Position numbers and translations under genes: made by a program. Below the pieces are notes generated by a model that saw only the letters and a program-made list of their open reading frames with translations, was not told where the DNA came from and made no database searches. Positions 6,557-14,755 of a stretch of 26,692 bases of DNA are shown piece after piece. Within the stretch, counting starts at the first letter, position 1, and every line of letters begins with the position of its first letter. The DNA is from a virus, in the IMG/VR virus record IMGVR_UViG_3300050821_001110, positions 1 through 26,692 of that record; one strand, 5' to 3'.

Positions 6557-9399
6557 TATACAGTCGCCTGTGTATTGGCCGGTAGATAGGTGATACTGAA
6601 AGAACGGAAGCGCGCATCGTCCGCGCCACTAATGTTAATTCCAACAATCAGAGAAATCCCCGCCATAATACGGTTGCCGGTTGTGTTTGTGCTTAGCGAG
6701 GCATTTGGGGCGGAAAAGGCAGCAGTATTGGCAGCAGTTACCGAGGCAACTGGCCCGGCGGCAAATATGTCCGTTCCCGGTGCAGCAACGTATAATAGTA
6801 CTGAACTGGCGGCGTTTGCGGTAAAACCGTTGAGATACAAGTCACCAGAAAGAGTAAGTATTGTAGCTGCTTTTGGGAGGGCCAAATCAGCAGTGAAGAA
6901 AATCTGGTAAGCCGGTATAGTTGGCTGACTAGCACTTCCTACTGATTGTATATAGTCGTTTGTTGGGCTATATACCGCAGTATCACCACTAGCCACTACG
7001 CTGTTAAACCGCAGTAGACTTCCTACTGAGTAAATTGCAGTTTTAGTAGCAGAAAGACTTTCGCGCGTAGCCTGTTCACGATAAAATAGTCCCGTGACCA
7101 CGGCATGCGTATCAATTGTTATAATAGTAACGAATACCGTATCGCCCAAATTAAGAATCACACCGAGGTCGGATACAGAAAACGGTGAACCACCTGTTAC
7201 GGAAGTACCGCCACTCGCTACAGCCGCTTGGGTTGGATACGAACTTATACTAGCAAGCCATTTTATACTAGCTATGTTATCGGGCGTGTTCACCACCATC
7301 GACGCTTTAGCAGTTTGATCGGTAGAAGATTGATTATTACCAATCACAATAGCTAGTGTCGGGGTCGCTTGCTGGTCCGCCTGCGCGGTATACCAAGTAC
7401 CAAATGCCGCCGAGTGTGTAGCGTCGGAACCAGATACAAACTTGGCAAAACCCCCACCCTGAAAAGCATCGCTAAGAGTTGCAGTAAACTGCACGGGAAT
7501 ACCAAAAGTGAATGTAATAGCTGATCCAGTCGGAACCACACTTGACGAATGTGTGTCGTCGTGTAGTGCATCTAGGCCATTCCAAGAAACAGTACACCCC
7601 ATTGTGCTTAGCTGAGAGGTGGGGTCGAGAAGTTGCGCAGTAAACGTTACTGTGGTAGCTGTACTAGATATTTGTGAAAACTCAAACGCCAAAACTCCTA
7701 GTTCGGCGTTAGAAGCAAACCAAGTTGCAGTTGCGGCAGCGTGCGTACTATCGCCCCCAGATACGAACTTCACTGCCCCCGTGGTAGAAAAAGGTCCGCT
7801 AAGTGTGGCAGTAAACGAGCGTGTATTTCCAATAGTAGCCGTATAGGAATATCCACTACTCGGGACACTTACCGAAGCATCATTATCAAATAGCGATCCT
7901 ATTCCGTTCCATGATACAGATACCGTTTCTGTAGTTAGTTGAATCGTAGGGTCGAGAAGTGTTACTGAAAAAGTAACAGTATTTGATGTAGCTGTTACTT
8001 GTTCTAAATCAAAATGCAGCGCCCCAAGCGCCGCCGCTGAAATAACCCAAGTTGCAACAGCAGCAGCATGCGTAGCATCAGCAGCCGAGACAAACTTGAT
8101 TGAACCGCCGCCCTGAAATGGAGCGCCAACGGTCGCGGTATATGTGACCGGAACACCTACTGTATAACCAGTGAGCAGTCCTGTGTTTGGCACAGCGATA
8201 GAGTGTGTATCGTCGTGTAAACTTGTAAGTCCGAGCCAAGAAACCGTGGTGTTAACTAGGGTGAGTTGTCCTGTTGGGTCCAATAGAGTAGCAGTAAAAC
8301 TCATGGTTGTAGGCGTTACGGCTGTCTGCAAAAACTCAAAATATAGCCCACCAAGACTTGCTGCTGGGGCGAACCATTGCCCGAAGCCTTCGAGCGCATC
8401 CGAGCGGGTTGCCGTGAACGTTACATTGCCCGCACCCTGAAATGCACCGTTCAGAGTGGCATCAAACGTGTACGGCGTTCCGAGAGTCGCAGTAAAGTTC
8501 GCGGCTGGAATGCCAAGCGTTACATTCTGAAGTGCAATCAGTCCGAGTTGTGTGAGCGCAACCGCCGCCGTGCCACTCAGAAGTCCGGTTGGGTCTACCA
8601 CCGTCATCGTGAACGTAGCGTCAGTGTTGGCGGTCGAAACTGCCTGAATAATGACTGAGAGCGAGGTCTGGTTAGCACTTCCGGCGAACCACACTCCATA
8701 CCCGGTTGAAGCGCCCGCCAATGTAGCAGTGAAACTAACTTGGTCGTTGCCAAGGAACCCGTTGGTATTCTTGGTGTCGTGGAAGTGATATGTCACACCA
8801 ATTGTAGCACTGAAGTTTGCGAGCGGCAAACTCAGCGTATCGTTGGTAATGGTACCGTGCCCGGTTTCGTTTACCGTAACTGCAACCGCGCCTGAGAGTG
8901 TGCCCGTTGAATCGACAATCGTAACTGTGAATGAATCAACAAGATTTGTCGTGGCCGTATTGGTAATGACGACTTCGAGCGCCGGAAATCCGGTAGCGCG
9001 AGTAATCTGAGTGGTGAATAGCGAACTACGCGCGCCAGTGCCGCCCAGACCAGAATACGAAAAGGCCGAAATGTACACCGTAGTCCCGAATGAATACGGG
9101 CCGGGGAAATCGAACACTACCGAAGTCCCGTTAGCTGCAACTGTCACTTCAACATCGGCGGCGGAAGGGAATGCGCTGGTGCTAACCGCAACCTTAATCG
9201 ACGCGCTGGCCGTATTCGCCACGACCGTCATCTGCACCGAACTATCCGGCTTGAAGAATGGTACAATAGAAGTAATCAGCGGGAACGGTGCGACCGCAGT
9301 CGATACCGCAGTGAGCGCCTGAGTAATCTGGGCGCGCATCTGCGCTTCGTTTTCCGGATCATACTGCTTAGATACGTTCGGAAGAGTCGGAATTGCCAT
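6556..9399 (-). CDS. large repeat fibre / adhesin protein (947 aa)
   Basis: The largest protein in the window and probably a tail fibre or surface-binding virion protein. Residues 1-35 are helical and resemble a virion-attachment segment (residues 16-30 are acidic and Gln-rich). Residues 40-135 look like a beta-sandwich. Residues 138-676 hold five tandem repeats of about 106-109 residues, with recurring FTATLLDP, VSWNG, LHDDTHS, FQGGG and KFVS..DATHAA. Residues 680-947 form a different beta-rich C-terminal region. The repeats look immunoglobulin-like, but that fold is inference. Base composition changes inside the gene: below about 8350 it is clearly more AT-rich than above, suggesting that part was acquired from elsewhere. 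It overlaps both neighbours by TAATG. Confidence 0.8.
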   Translation of the reverse strand: MAIPTLPNVSKQYDPENEAQMRAQITQALTAVSTAVAPFPLITSIVPFFKPDSSVQMTVVANTASASIKVAVSTSAFPSAADVEVTVAANGTSVVFDFPGPYSFGTTVYISAFSYSGLGGTGARSSLFTTQITRATGFPALEVVITNTATTNLVDSFTVTIVDSTGTLSGAVAVTVNETGHGTITNDTLSLPLANFSATIGVTYHFHDTKNTNGFLGNDQVSFTATLAGASTGYGVWFAGSANQTSLSVIIQAVSTANTDATFTMTVVDPTGLLSGTAAVALTQLGLIALQNVTLGIPAANFTATLGTPYTFDATLNGAFQGAGNVTFTATRSDALEGFGQWFAPAASLGGLYFEFLQTAVTPTTMSFTATLLDPTGQLTLVNTTVSWLGLTSLHDDTHSIAVPNTGLLTGYTVGVPVTYTATVGAPFQGGGSIKFVSAADATHAAAVATWVISAAALGALHFDLEQVTATSNTVTFSVTLLDPTIQLTTETVSVSWNGIGSLFDNDASVSVPSSGYSYTATIGNTRSFTATLSGPFSTTGAVKFVSGGDSTHAAATATWFASNAELGVLAFEFSQISSTATTVTFTAQLLDPTSQLSTMGCTVSWNGLDALHDDTHSSSVVPTGSAITFTFGIPVQFTATLSDAFQGGGFAKFVSGSDATHSAAFGTWYTAQADQQATPTLAIVIGNNQSSTDQTAKASMVVNTPDNIASIKWLASISSYPTQAAVASGGTSVTGGSPFSVSDLGVILNLGDTVFVTIITIDTHAVVTGLFYREQATRESLSATKTAIYSVGSLLRFNSVVASGDTAVYSPTNDYIQSVGSASQPTIPAYQIFFTADLALPKAATILTLSGDLYLNGFTANAASSVLLYVAAPGTDIFAAGPVASVTAANTAAFSAPNASLSTNTTGNRIMAGISLIVGINISGADDARFRSFSITYLPANTQATV
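7372..8988 (-). repeat. five tandem ~107-residue protein repeats
   Basis: Units at protein residues 138-243, 244-349, 350-458, 459-567 and 568-676 of the 947-residue fibre. Each starts with a hydrophobic strand, continues with FTxTLLDPT.QL or a variant, then VSWNGL..L, and ends in a W/F-rich strand (ATWxxSAAxL). Units 3-5 share KFVS..D.THAA and resemble each other more than units 1-2, which carry FTMTVVDPTG and LSG instead. Confidence 0.8.
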
Positions 9400-11018
9400 T
9401 AGCGTTTGCTTGTCTGAATTGCGCCCACGCGCATTGTGCCGATACGCCAGTTGCCACTGTGAACCGGCGGCGCTGTCACTGTACCCGCACCATCAGAACT
9501 GAAGTTTGCCACACTGTTGCGCGTGTACGTTGCCTGCGTCATAGCATCACCGAGCGAGTAGTGAAAGAGAACTGTCGGCCCAAGCAGAAGCGACGGGTCA
9601 TACTGCGAGAAGCGAAGCCGAACCTGTCGCGCCTTAACGCGAACATTGGCGGGTTCGTTCTTCATAATGAATGGCCCGTGCGTTGTCTGTGCGCCCATCG
9701 GGCGATTCTGCGCATACACAGTGAGTAGCACGTCTCCCAGATTATCTTCATCTGGAACAAGACGTTCGATGTTCATTAGCGTATCGCCATCACCGATTTC
9801 GGCGGGGCCGCTTTCGACAAAGGGTGTTGGCGAGCCGCTACGGCTGGTGCCCGTTTCGTGATCGTAGACAACGCCGTTGGCGTCAACGAGAACCGGCACC
9901 GTGCCGGGGAGTTCAATTGGCACGCCACAAGTGCGCGAAAGTGACCCGAAGACCCAATGGTTTTCAATATAGTTGTAAGTCACGTAGCTATCAATTTCGG
10001 TCGCTGTGGCACTGGGGTAGAACCACGTTACTTCGTGGTACGCCGGATTCGAGAGCGCCCAGATTTTCCGCGCTAGGGACATATTGATGTTCCCAAACAC
10101 GTAGTCCTGCACTTCACATGGCAGCGGAGTCGTATAGCCGTTGTACTGGAAGAACCCATTCTGTCCCATCCACATCGCCACAGAGTCGAGCGTCACCGCT
10201 GCACGGCTACTAATTATGCCGCATTCATCTCCAACCTTATTGAAGCTGTAGAGCAGGATGCCGCCGATGTACGTCATCAGATGCAAGTCTACGTTGGTCC
10301 AAATCAACGTACCGCCGCGAATGCGCGCCCCGGCCATACCCGCACCTTCTGTAGCGAGCGGAAACGATCCGGCTGAGTTGGTGACAGCGGGAATCCACGT
10401 ATCGGTAGTTTCCTGACTGGCCCAGTACACCGTGCGCGAAAGCGGTGGCGTGTTGGTCGGAGTAACCGGATCATACACCCCGTTCGGATCGTAGCCGCCA
10501 ATCTGAACAAGGAACCGTTCCGGCGTCGTAACAACAGCACGTCCGGCGGGGGGTGCGCCAGAGGCTGCAACGGCGGCTGCGGTCACATCACCCGTCCAGA
10601 CATACAAATGTATATTGATCGAAAAATCACCCTCTACAATTGGTTGGGCGACAAGATAGGAGCCGAATACATCAAGCGTCCAAGTGCGCGCGGCGTTATT
10701 AGAAGGAAAGCCAGCAGGCGTAATATCATGTACGACTCCACTCACAACCACGTACAAATTTGATGTAGTGGCAATCGCGAGAATAGGTGTCTGAGCTACG
10801 GTGCCTGTATCTGGCGTCCAAGCAATCGCAGCACTTGGCGTGCCAACTATCGACGCACCCGAGAGCGTGCGCGGGAGCCAACCACCGACAGGCTGAATGT
10901 TGCCCTGAAAGAAACGCACCAGATTACCGCTGTGCCAACGGCCTTTCGTCTGGTAGACGGTGCCGTTGTTAGCGTAGCCGGGGGGCAATTTCAAAGGAAC
11001 CAGCTTCATGTCGGGCAT
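9399..11018 (-). CDS. podovirus tail hub / stabilization-type protein (539 aa)
   Basis: The N-terminus is characteristic: LKLPPG, then YQTKGRWHSGNLVRF, then PVGGW. This matches the large tail hub or head-tail connector proteins found after the adaptor in many environmental podoviruses; the rest is beta-rich, with repeated W-containing strands (RTWTLDVFG, YLVAQ, AIAWTPDTG), compatible with a propeller-like ring closing the connector. No catalytic motif is evident. ATG at 11018 follows the TAA of the previous gene with no gap; an internal ATG three codons later is an alternative. It overlaps the fibre gene by TAATG, so hub and fibre are translated together. The family call is by recall of the N-terminal pattern, with the structural role inferred from gene order. 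Confidence 0.75.
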   Translation of the reverse strand: MPDMKLVPLKLPPGYANNGTVYQTKGRWHSGNLVRFFQGNIQPVGGWLPRTLSGASIVGTPSAAIAWTPDTGTVAQTPILAIATTSNLYVVVSGVVHDITPAGFPSNNAARTWTLDVFGSYLVAQPIVEGDFSINIHLYVWTGDVTAAAVAASGAPPAGRAVVTTPERFLVQIGGYDPNGVYDPVTPTNTPPLSRTVYWASQETTDTWIPAVTNSAGSFPLATEGAGMAGARIRGGTLIWTNVDLHLMTYIGGILLYSFNKVGDECGIISSRAAVTLDSVAMWMGQNGFFQYNGYTTPLPCEVQDYVFGNINMSLARKIWALSNPAYHEVTWFYPSATATEIDSYVTYNYIENHWVFGSLSRTCGVPIELPGTVPVLVDANGVVYDHETGTSRSGSPTPFVESGPAEIGDGDTLMNIERLVPDEDNLGDVLLTVYAQNRPMGAQTTHGPFIMKNEPANVRVKARQVRLRFSQYDPSLLLGPTVLFHYSLGDAMTQATYTRNSVANFSSDGAGTVTAPPVHSGNWRIGTMRVGAIQTSKR

Positions 11019-11396
11019 TTACTTTACGGGGTCCACAATCTGCAAGATGAATGTCGAGACGGTCTGAAGACTCTCCATGAACTGATTAAAGGCAGTGTGC
11101 GAGTTGTCAATCGCGTTGTTCTCGCGCGACATACCGAGCAGTACGCACCCCTTTGTATCGCGTGCGAAATTGCCCCAGTGAATCTCAACGTCTTCGCGAT
11201 CTTTGACGCCCGTGATCCAGAACAACTTCATGTTGTGTACTGGCGAAAAGCGCAGTTCACAGAGATAGGTTCCGGCGGGGATGCACGATTTGTCTTTCAC
11301 GTTGTTTTCCCACGGCAGTTCTAGAGTCTGCCACTGCCCGAGCGTCCCGAGCGTGCGAATCGCGTTCTGGTCGTCGCGCTGAAGCGTAAGCTGCAT
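11019..11396 (-). CDS. DUF5675 protein, L,D-transpeptidase-like motif (125 aa)
   Basis: Start taken as ATG at 11396, overlapping the previous stop as TAATG; an upstream extension to 11474 would overlap that gene heavily. The sequence fits the DUF5675 family: ELPWENN, SCIPAGTY, then DVEIHWGN at residues 69-76 and DTKGCVLLG at 80-88. The pair of H73 and C84, inside HWGN and KGC, resembles the His and Cys arrangement of YkuD-type L,D-transpeptidases (HG...S.GC). A peptidoglycan-related enzymatic role is therefore plausible, but I infer it from motif similarity only. The neighbour upstream is a holin-like membrane protein, which supports a lysis or cell-wall module placed among connector genes. 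No other obvious endolysin is in the window. Confidence 0.75.
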   Translation of the reverse strand: MQLTLQRDDQNAIRTLGTLGQWQTLELPWENNVKDKSCIPAGTYLCELRFSPVHNMKLFWITGVKDREDVEIHWGNFARDTKGCVLLGMSRENNAIDNSHTAFNQFMESLQTVSTFILQIVDPVK

Positions 11397-11614
11397 TAGT
11401 GCTTTCGCGCAACGAGCGCCGCAATCGCTGTTACTACGAAGCTTATAACGGTACTTATGGTGCCACCGAGCCACAAAATCGCACGGCGCTCGCCACGCCG
11501 CTCTGCGAGACTCTCCTTGATTTCGGTTATGTCATCCTGCATGGCCTTCTGCCCTACCAGAAGGTCACGAATAGCCGCGTTGTGCTCACCGAGCGTGAAG
11601 ATTTGATCTGGCAT
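11396..11614 (-). CDS. XhlA-like holin-associated membrane protein (72 aa)
   Basis: Small protein with a helical, charged N-terminal half (residues 1-45, probably coiled coil: DDITEIKESLAERRGERR) followed by one hydrophobic segment at about residues 46-68 (ILWLGGTISTVISFVVTAIA) and a short basic tail (RKH). This layout matches XhlA/haemolysin-type holin partners and similar phage membrane proteins. It could help form the lysis pore or anchor the adjacent DUF5675 protein at the inner membrane. It overlaps the genes on both sides by TAATG. The holin role is inferred from topology and neighbour; no lysis motif is diagnostic. Confidence 0.65.
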   Translation of the reverse strand: MPDQIFTLGEHNAAIRDLLVGQKAMQDDITEIKESLAERRGERRAILWLGGTISTVISFVVTAIAALVARKH

Positions 11615-12240
11615 TACTGAAACACCACGGGAAGCCGGATACCGCGCACGCTTGCGTTATACTCTTCGCGGTCGCGCACATCGTTCAGTTCATCAATTGC
11701 ATTGTCAAAGCCCGTCTGCCAAACCGGAATGCGCTCGTCGTGTTCCAAGAACACCGAGGCCGCGAGCAGTGCGCCAAAGAGATAGGCGTCCGGGGCGGCG
11801 GTGAGCACGATGTTGGTCGTGTTCGTGTTGGACAGCGGAATGAGCGACTGAAAGTATATGATTTCGGCGGTGTAGGTGGCATCGGGCGGCTGTGTCACGA
11901 CGATCTGGCCTGCGATCATGGACACCCAGCGTGGGCGTCCGATAGCGTTTCCCTGCATCGCACGCATTTCTGCCAGCACTTCGGGCGAAACAAGCGTCAG
12001 GGGTCGGTCCAAGTCCGGCTGTCCCGTAATGAGCCGAATGGAGCGCAGTTCAACCATGTCCGCCGGGGGCGCGGTGGTGTCGGAACTAATCGTGATAGTC
12101 GTGCGGACGCTAGTGCGGCGCAGTTTCCGCTTCATCTTGGCTTCCGCTAGTGCGATGAAGTCTGGAATCTGCGCAACCAGATCGGCGCGGTTAAGCCAGT
12201 CCGCAATCGACGCTTGAAGCTCTCCGTAATTGGTCAGCAT
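11614..12240 (-). CDS. head-tail adaptor protein, SU10 type (208 aa)
   Basis: Begins LTNYGELQASIADWLNR, then IPDFIALAEAKMKRKLR, the N-terminal signature of phage adaptor (gp11/SU10-type) proteins that bind below the portal and receive the tail. The middle is beta-rich with conserved-looking PADMVELRSI, PRWVSMIAGQI and YTAEIIYFQ; the C-terminal part is helical (AASVFLEHDERIPVWQ). Length fits the family. It is the first recognised connector gene after the glycosyltransferase, in the usual place between capsid and tail hub. The start ATG at 12240 directly follows the TAA of the glycosyltransferase gene. Confidence 0.82.
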   Translation of the reverse strand: MLTNYGELQASIADWLNRADLVAQIPDFIALAEAKMKRKLRRTSVRTTITISSDTTAPPADMVELRSIRLITGQPDLDRPLTLVSPEVLAEMRAMQGNAIGRPRWVSMIAGQIVVTQPPDATYTAEIIYFQSLIPLSNTNTTNIVLTAAPDAYLFGALLAASVFLEHDERIPVWQTGFDNAIDELNDVRDREEYNASVRGIRLPVVFQ

Positions 12241-12927
12241 TTATACGTCCCCGCCGTTCTGTTCTTTCCATGCTTCGCGAATCACGTTCGCGTGCTGGTA
12301 CTTGTAGGTGAATTCGCCCAGATGCCCAATTTCTTTCGACAGGTCTAGATCAACAAAGGTGGGAATTCCGGCGGTGCGAGCCTTACGGCAGAAGAACACG
12401 TCTTCGCCCTCGTAGTCTTCAAACTTGGCGCTAAAACCAAGCGCGAACCACGGAGCGGGCATGTTGCGGAACACGTCTACATCGACCAATAGAAGTCCGA
12501 AGCCGATATGCGCAACTTCGAGTACGCCGCCATCCGTTTCGTCCATGAATGCGGGCATACCTTTAAGGTCAGTTGCGGTCGGCAGGATCGGCGTGCGGCG
12601 CATTGGATAGTTCGCCCCGACGATCTTTAGGTCGCGATCCAGCAGTCGGATCAAACTGTCCTTGGGGAAACGCATGTCGCTGTCGATCCACAAAATGTGC
12701 GTTGATCCCGACTGGATCGCTTCCTTCACCAACGTCATGCGTTGCTGCGGCAGATATGTGCCGCGAACGACAGACGTGCGAAAAGCGATGTTGGGATGAT
12801 TCTTCGCCACGTCCGCAACGAGCAACGCAAGGTCAAGTGCGAACCCGGTGGCGACTTGATCTTGCGCTGGAATGGCAATCGTGACTTTGTACTGTTTCTC
12901 GCCGCTCGCGTTGAGCAATGCTGGCAT
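12241..12927 (-). CDS. GT-A-type glycosyltransferase (228 aa)
   Basis: Predicted nucleotide-sugar-dependent glycosyltransferase of GT-A fold. It begins with a beta strand typical of GT2-like enzymes (YKVTIAIPAQDQ). The metal/nucleotide-binding DxD motif is D82-S83-D84 in HILWIDSDM. A later GEDVFFC (E175, D176) fits the catalytic-base region and IGHLG (H202) fits the third metal ligand. No membrane segments or signal peptide are seen, so it acts in the cytoplasm. It is embedded in the structural operon between a small conserved protein and the adaptor, overlapping the former by TAATG. Likely substrates are a virion protein, host surface precursor or modified DNA base; none can be chosen from sequence. 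Small glycosyltransferases are known in this genomic position in environmental podoviruses. Confidence 0.82.
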   Translation of the reverse strand: MPALLNASGEKQYKVTIAIPAQDQVATGFALDLALLVADVAKNHPNIAFRTSVVRGTYLPQQRMTLVKEAIQSGSTHILWIDSDMRFPKDSLIRLLDRDLKIVGANYPMRRTPILPTATDLKGMPAFMDETDGGVLEVAHIGFGLLLVDVDVFRNMPAPWFALGFSAKFEDYEGEDVFFCRKARTAGIPTFVDLDLSKEIGHLGEFTYKYQHANVIREAWKEQNGGDV

Positions 12928-13247
12928 TAGATGCGACCGGGGCGCGTTCTGAACATCCGGTTCTCAGAGGCATTGAGCCAGACCTTCATGCGGTCGGGGT
13001 CATCGTAGATGCCGTCTGCTTTGAGTTGCTGTACAACCACGTCCGGTATCGTCGCAACGTGATTCCACTCACCCTTAAAGCCATGCGAAGCCTTGAAGCG
13101 TTCGTGGTTGAGTTCTAGGATCGGCTGAATATCCGTCTGTGTCTGGATGACGAAAGAATCGTCGTCCGGGTTGTAGTGGAAGTATTCAGCGGTGCCCGTC
13201 TGTTCATCGTAGTCGAACAGACGAGCATCCGAAACTGACCTGCTCAT
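12927..13247 (-). CDS. conserved phage protein of unknown function (106 aa)
   Basis: Acidic N-terminal half with FDYDEQTGTAEYFHYNPDDD and a C-terminal half containing WNHVATIPDVV, then DDPDRMKVWLN and NRMFRTRPGRI. The pattern 'tyrosine-rich opening, WxHVAxIP, then RAFRTRPG end' is recognisable from many podovirus genomes, where it is conserved but uncharacterised. No membrane segment or enzyme motif is evident. It precedes the glycosyltransferase with a TAATG overlap, so the pair may be functionally linked. The function is unknown. Confidence 0.72.
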   Translation of the reverse strand: MSRSVSDARLFDYDEQTGTAEYFHYNPDDDSFVIQTQTDIQPILELNHERFKASHGFKGEWNHVATIPDVVVQQLKADGIYDDPDRMKVWLNASENRMFRTRPGRI

Positions 13248-13250
13248 GCG

Positions 13251-13643
13251 TTACTTCGCGACCGGAGTAGCGGGCGCGGAAACCTTAGCGACGGGGGCCG
13301 GGGTCGGCGCGGGGGTCGAAGGCTTCGAGAGCAGAAGGTGCGTAACCTGTGAGGCCACAAAGGTCAGAACTGCCTGAACCGCCGTGGTGTCGATGCCTGC
13401 GAGGCTGGTCGGCTGAAAGCCGGGGATAAGATTGCCAAGCTGCGGGAGGACGAACGAAAGCGCCGCGAGAACAATAACGTGGACCTGCGGAGCGAGATTG
13501 TCAACGAACGTCGAAGCACGCTTCACCGCAGCGTACACAGGCGAAACGAGCGCGCCGACGACCGCCGGGAGAACGAGACTCAGGAGCGGGCTAAGAATGA
13601 AAGACGGCAGCGCAATCGCGGCTGCGATAAAGAGGAAGTGCAT
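13251..13643 (-). CDS. hydrophobic membrane protein, holin candidate (130 aa)
   Basis: Two to three hydrophobic segments: about residues 2-22 (FLFIAAAIALPSFILSPLL), 24-42 (LVLPAVVGALVSPVYAAV) and 52-68 (QVHVIVLAALSFVLP). The region between is short and the last 35 residues are Pro/Ala/Thr-rich and basic (TPAPTPAPVAK), probably exposed. The size and topology fit a holin, and the gene follows the capsid gene across a 128-base gap with a strong hairpin. I do not recognise a named holin family; it could instead be a membrane virion component. Its own upstream gap suggests expression partly separate from the capsid message. Confidence 0.6.
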   Translation of the reverse strand: MHFLFIAAAIALPSFILSPLLSLVLPAVVGALVSPVYAAVKRASTFVDNLAPQVHVIVLAALSFVLPQLGNLIPGFQPTSLAGIDTTAVQAVLTFVASQVTHLLLSKPSTPAPTPAPVAKVSAPATPVAK

Positions 13644-13676
13644 TATTGGGTCCGTGGTGTATCCGGTGGGTCGAGC

Positions 13677-13718
13677 GGTTTGGTGGGTGGGCTTACAAGT
13701 TCAACCACCCACCGAACC
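13677..13718 (-). terminator. 14-bp hairpin after the capsid gene (attenuator or mRNA-protecting)
   Basis: Inverted repeat 13677-13690 / 13705-13718 (GGTTTGGTGGGTGG against CCACCCACCGAACC), 13 matched pairs and one mismatch that can form a G-U wobble when read on the plus strand, with a 14-base loop. It lies about 55 bases downstream of the capsid stop. There is no T-run after it on the minus strand, so full termination is unlikely; it more probably protects or attenuates the capsid message so that capsid protein outnumbers the downstream products. Confidence 0.6.
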
Positions 13719-13771
13719 ACTTTGATAACCGTAGGAATCGAAATGTTGATCCTAAACGGTATTTTCACTGC

Positions 13772-14731
13772 TTACGGCGTGAGGTCTGCCACAAGGCCGA
13801 GCGCCTTCTCGTTCTTCACGCGGAGACCGAATTCCACAATCAGCATGCGCTTTTCAGCATCGCCGGTCTTGGCAAGCGGTTCCTGCTTGAACGGACGGAG
13901 GTAATCAACCTGAATGAAATCCCAGTCGAGAACGAGACCGTCGCGCGAACGCATGAAACGGTTCGGAACCACGGCGAGAGTGCCGAAGTCCGACACATAC
14001 GCATCGGCAGCGCCGATGATTGCCGTCACTTCCGGCGAGGTCTGCTGCATGATCTTCTCAGCAATACCGGAGAATCCAGAAGTAACCTGCTTACCGAGCG
14101 CGCCAACCATCAGCGTCTTCGGGTTTCCGCCCTGCGTCCACGCAAGCTGAATCACGTTCTTAAGGATTGACTCAGTGAACGAACGCTGAGTTCCATCAGT
14201 ACGAGTTCCAGTCGGCGTGCTGGTGTACGAAGGGTCGGAACCACCCGCACCCTTGTCGGTGTTCGTCTTGATAAACGCAAGAATCGAACCCGTGACGCGC
14301 GCGGCGCTGGTGCTACCGGCGGACGCGCCGACATTGGCCGTGAGGGCCGTTTCCATGTCGCGCTTCAGTTCCTTACCTTTCTTCGCAAGCTGGTAGGAAA
14401 TTTCCGACTTACGACCGGCCTTATCGACAACCTCTTCGGTGTCCGAGATAATGACCGTCTTGCGCGCGATGTTCGTGTAGTTACCCAGACGAACGGTCGG
14501 CGTCACCGCATCGAAGGACGAAATGTCGTCACCTTCAATCTGCTGGTTGGTGGTAACGGCGCTCGCAAGCGTATCCGTCTGCCACTCGAAAAACGTGTTC
14601 TGAACCTTCCCGCGTGCGGCATTCTGAAGGAAAGGGCACTCAGTCGGAGCGACATTGTAGATAATGTCCGACAGGTCTTCCCTTACACCGATTGCCTGAA
14701 ACTGCTGGAAGGTATTGGCGATAATCGTCAT
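13772..14731 (-). CDS. major capsid protein, SU10/DUF5309 type (319 aa)
   Basis: HK97-fold major capsid protein by family resemblance. The N-terminal half has the typical order: FQAIGVREDLSDIIYNVAP, then PFLQNAARG, then NTFFEWQTDTLAS, then RLGNYTNIARKTVIIS. This is the pattern of the SU10 major head protein family (DUF5309). A central helix (SYQLAKKGKELKRDMETAL) fits the spine helix, and the C-terminus (VEFGLRVKNEKALG) fits the family end. It has a strong ribosome binding site: AGGAG at 14738-14742, six bases before ATG at 14731. The protein is followed by a hairpin at 13677-13718, and it is preceded by the scaffold gene. No obvious N-terminal maturation peptide is present. Confidence 0.88.
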   Translation of the reverse strand: MTIIANTFQQFQAIGVREDLSDIIYNVAPTECPFLQNAARGKVQNTFFEWQTDTLASAVTTNQQIEGDDISSFDAVTPTVRLGNYTNIARKTVIISDTEEVVDKAGRKSEISYQLAKKGKELKRDMETALTANVGASAGSTSAARVTGSILAFIKTNTDKGAGGSDPSYTSTPTGTRTDGTQRSFTESILKNVIQLAWTQGGNPKTLMVGALGKQVTSGFSGIAEKIMQQTSPEVTAIIGAADAYVSDFGTLAVVPNRFMRSRDGLVLDWDFIQVDYLRPFKQEPLAKTGDAEKRMLIVEFGLRVKNEKALGLVADLTP

Positions 14732-14755
14732 ACCTTTCTCCTATGGTTTGATCGT

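Noticed and set aside
13644-13771. promoter for the genes after the capsid gene
   Set aside because: No -10/-35 pair of acceptable quality is seen; only the hairpin is supported.
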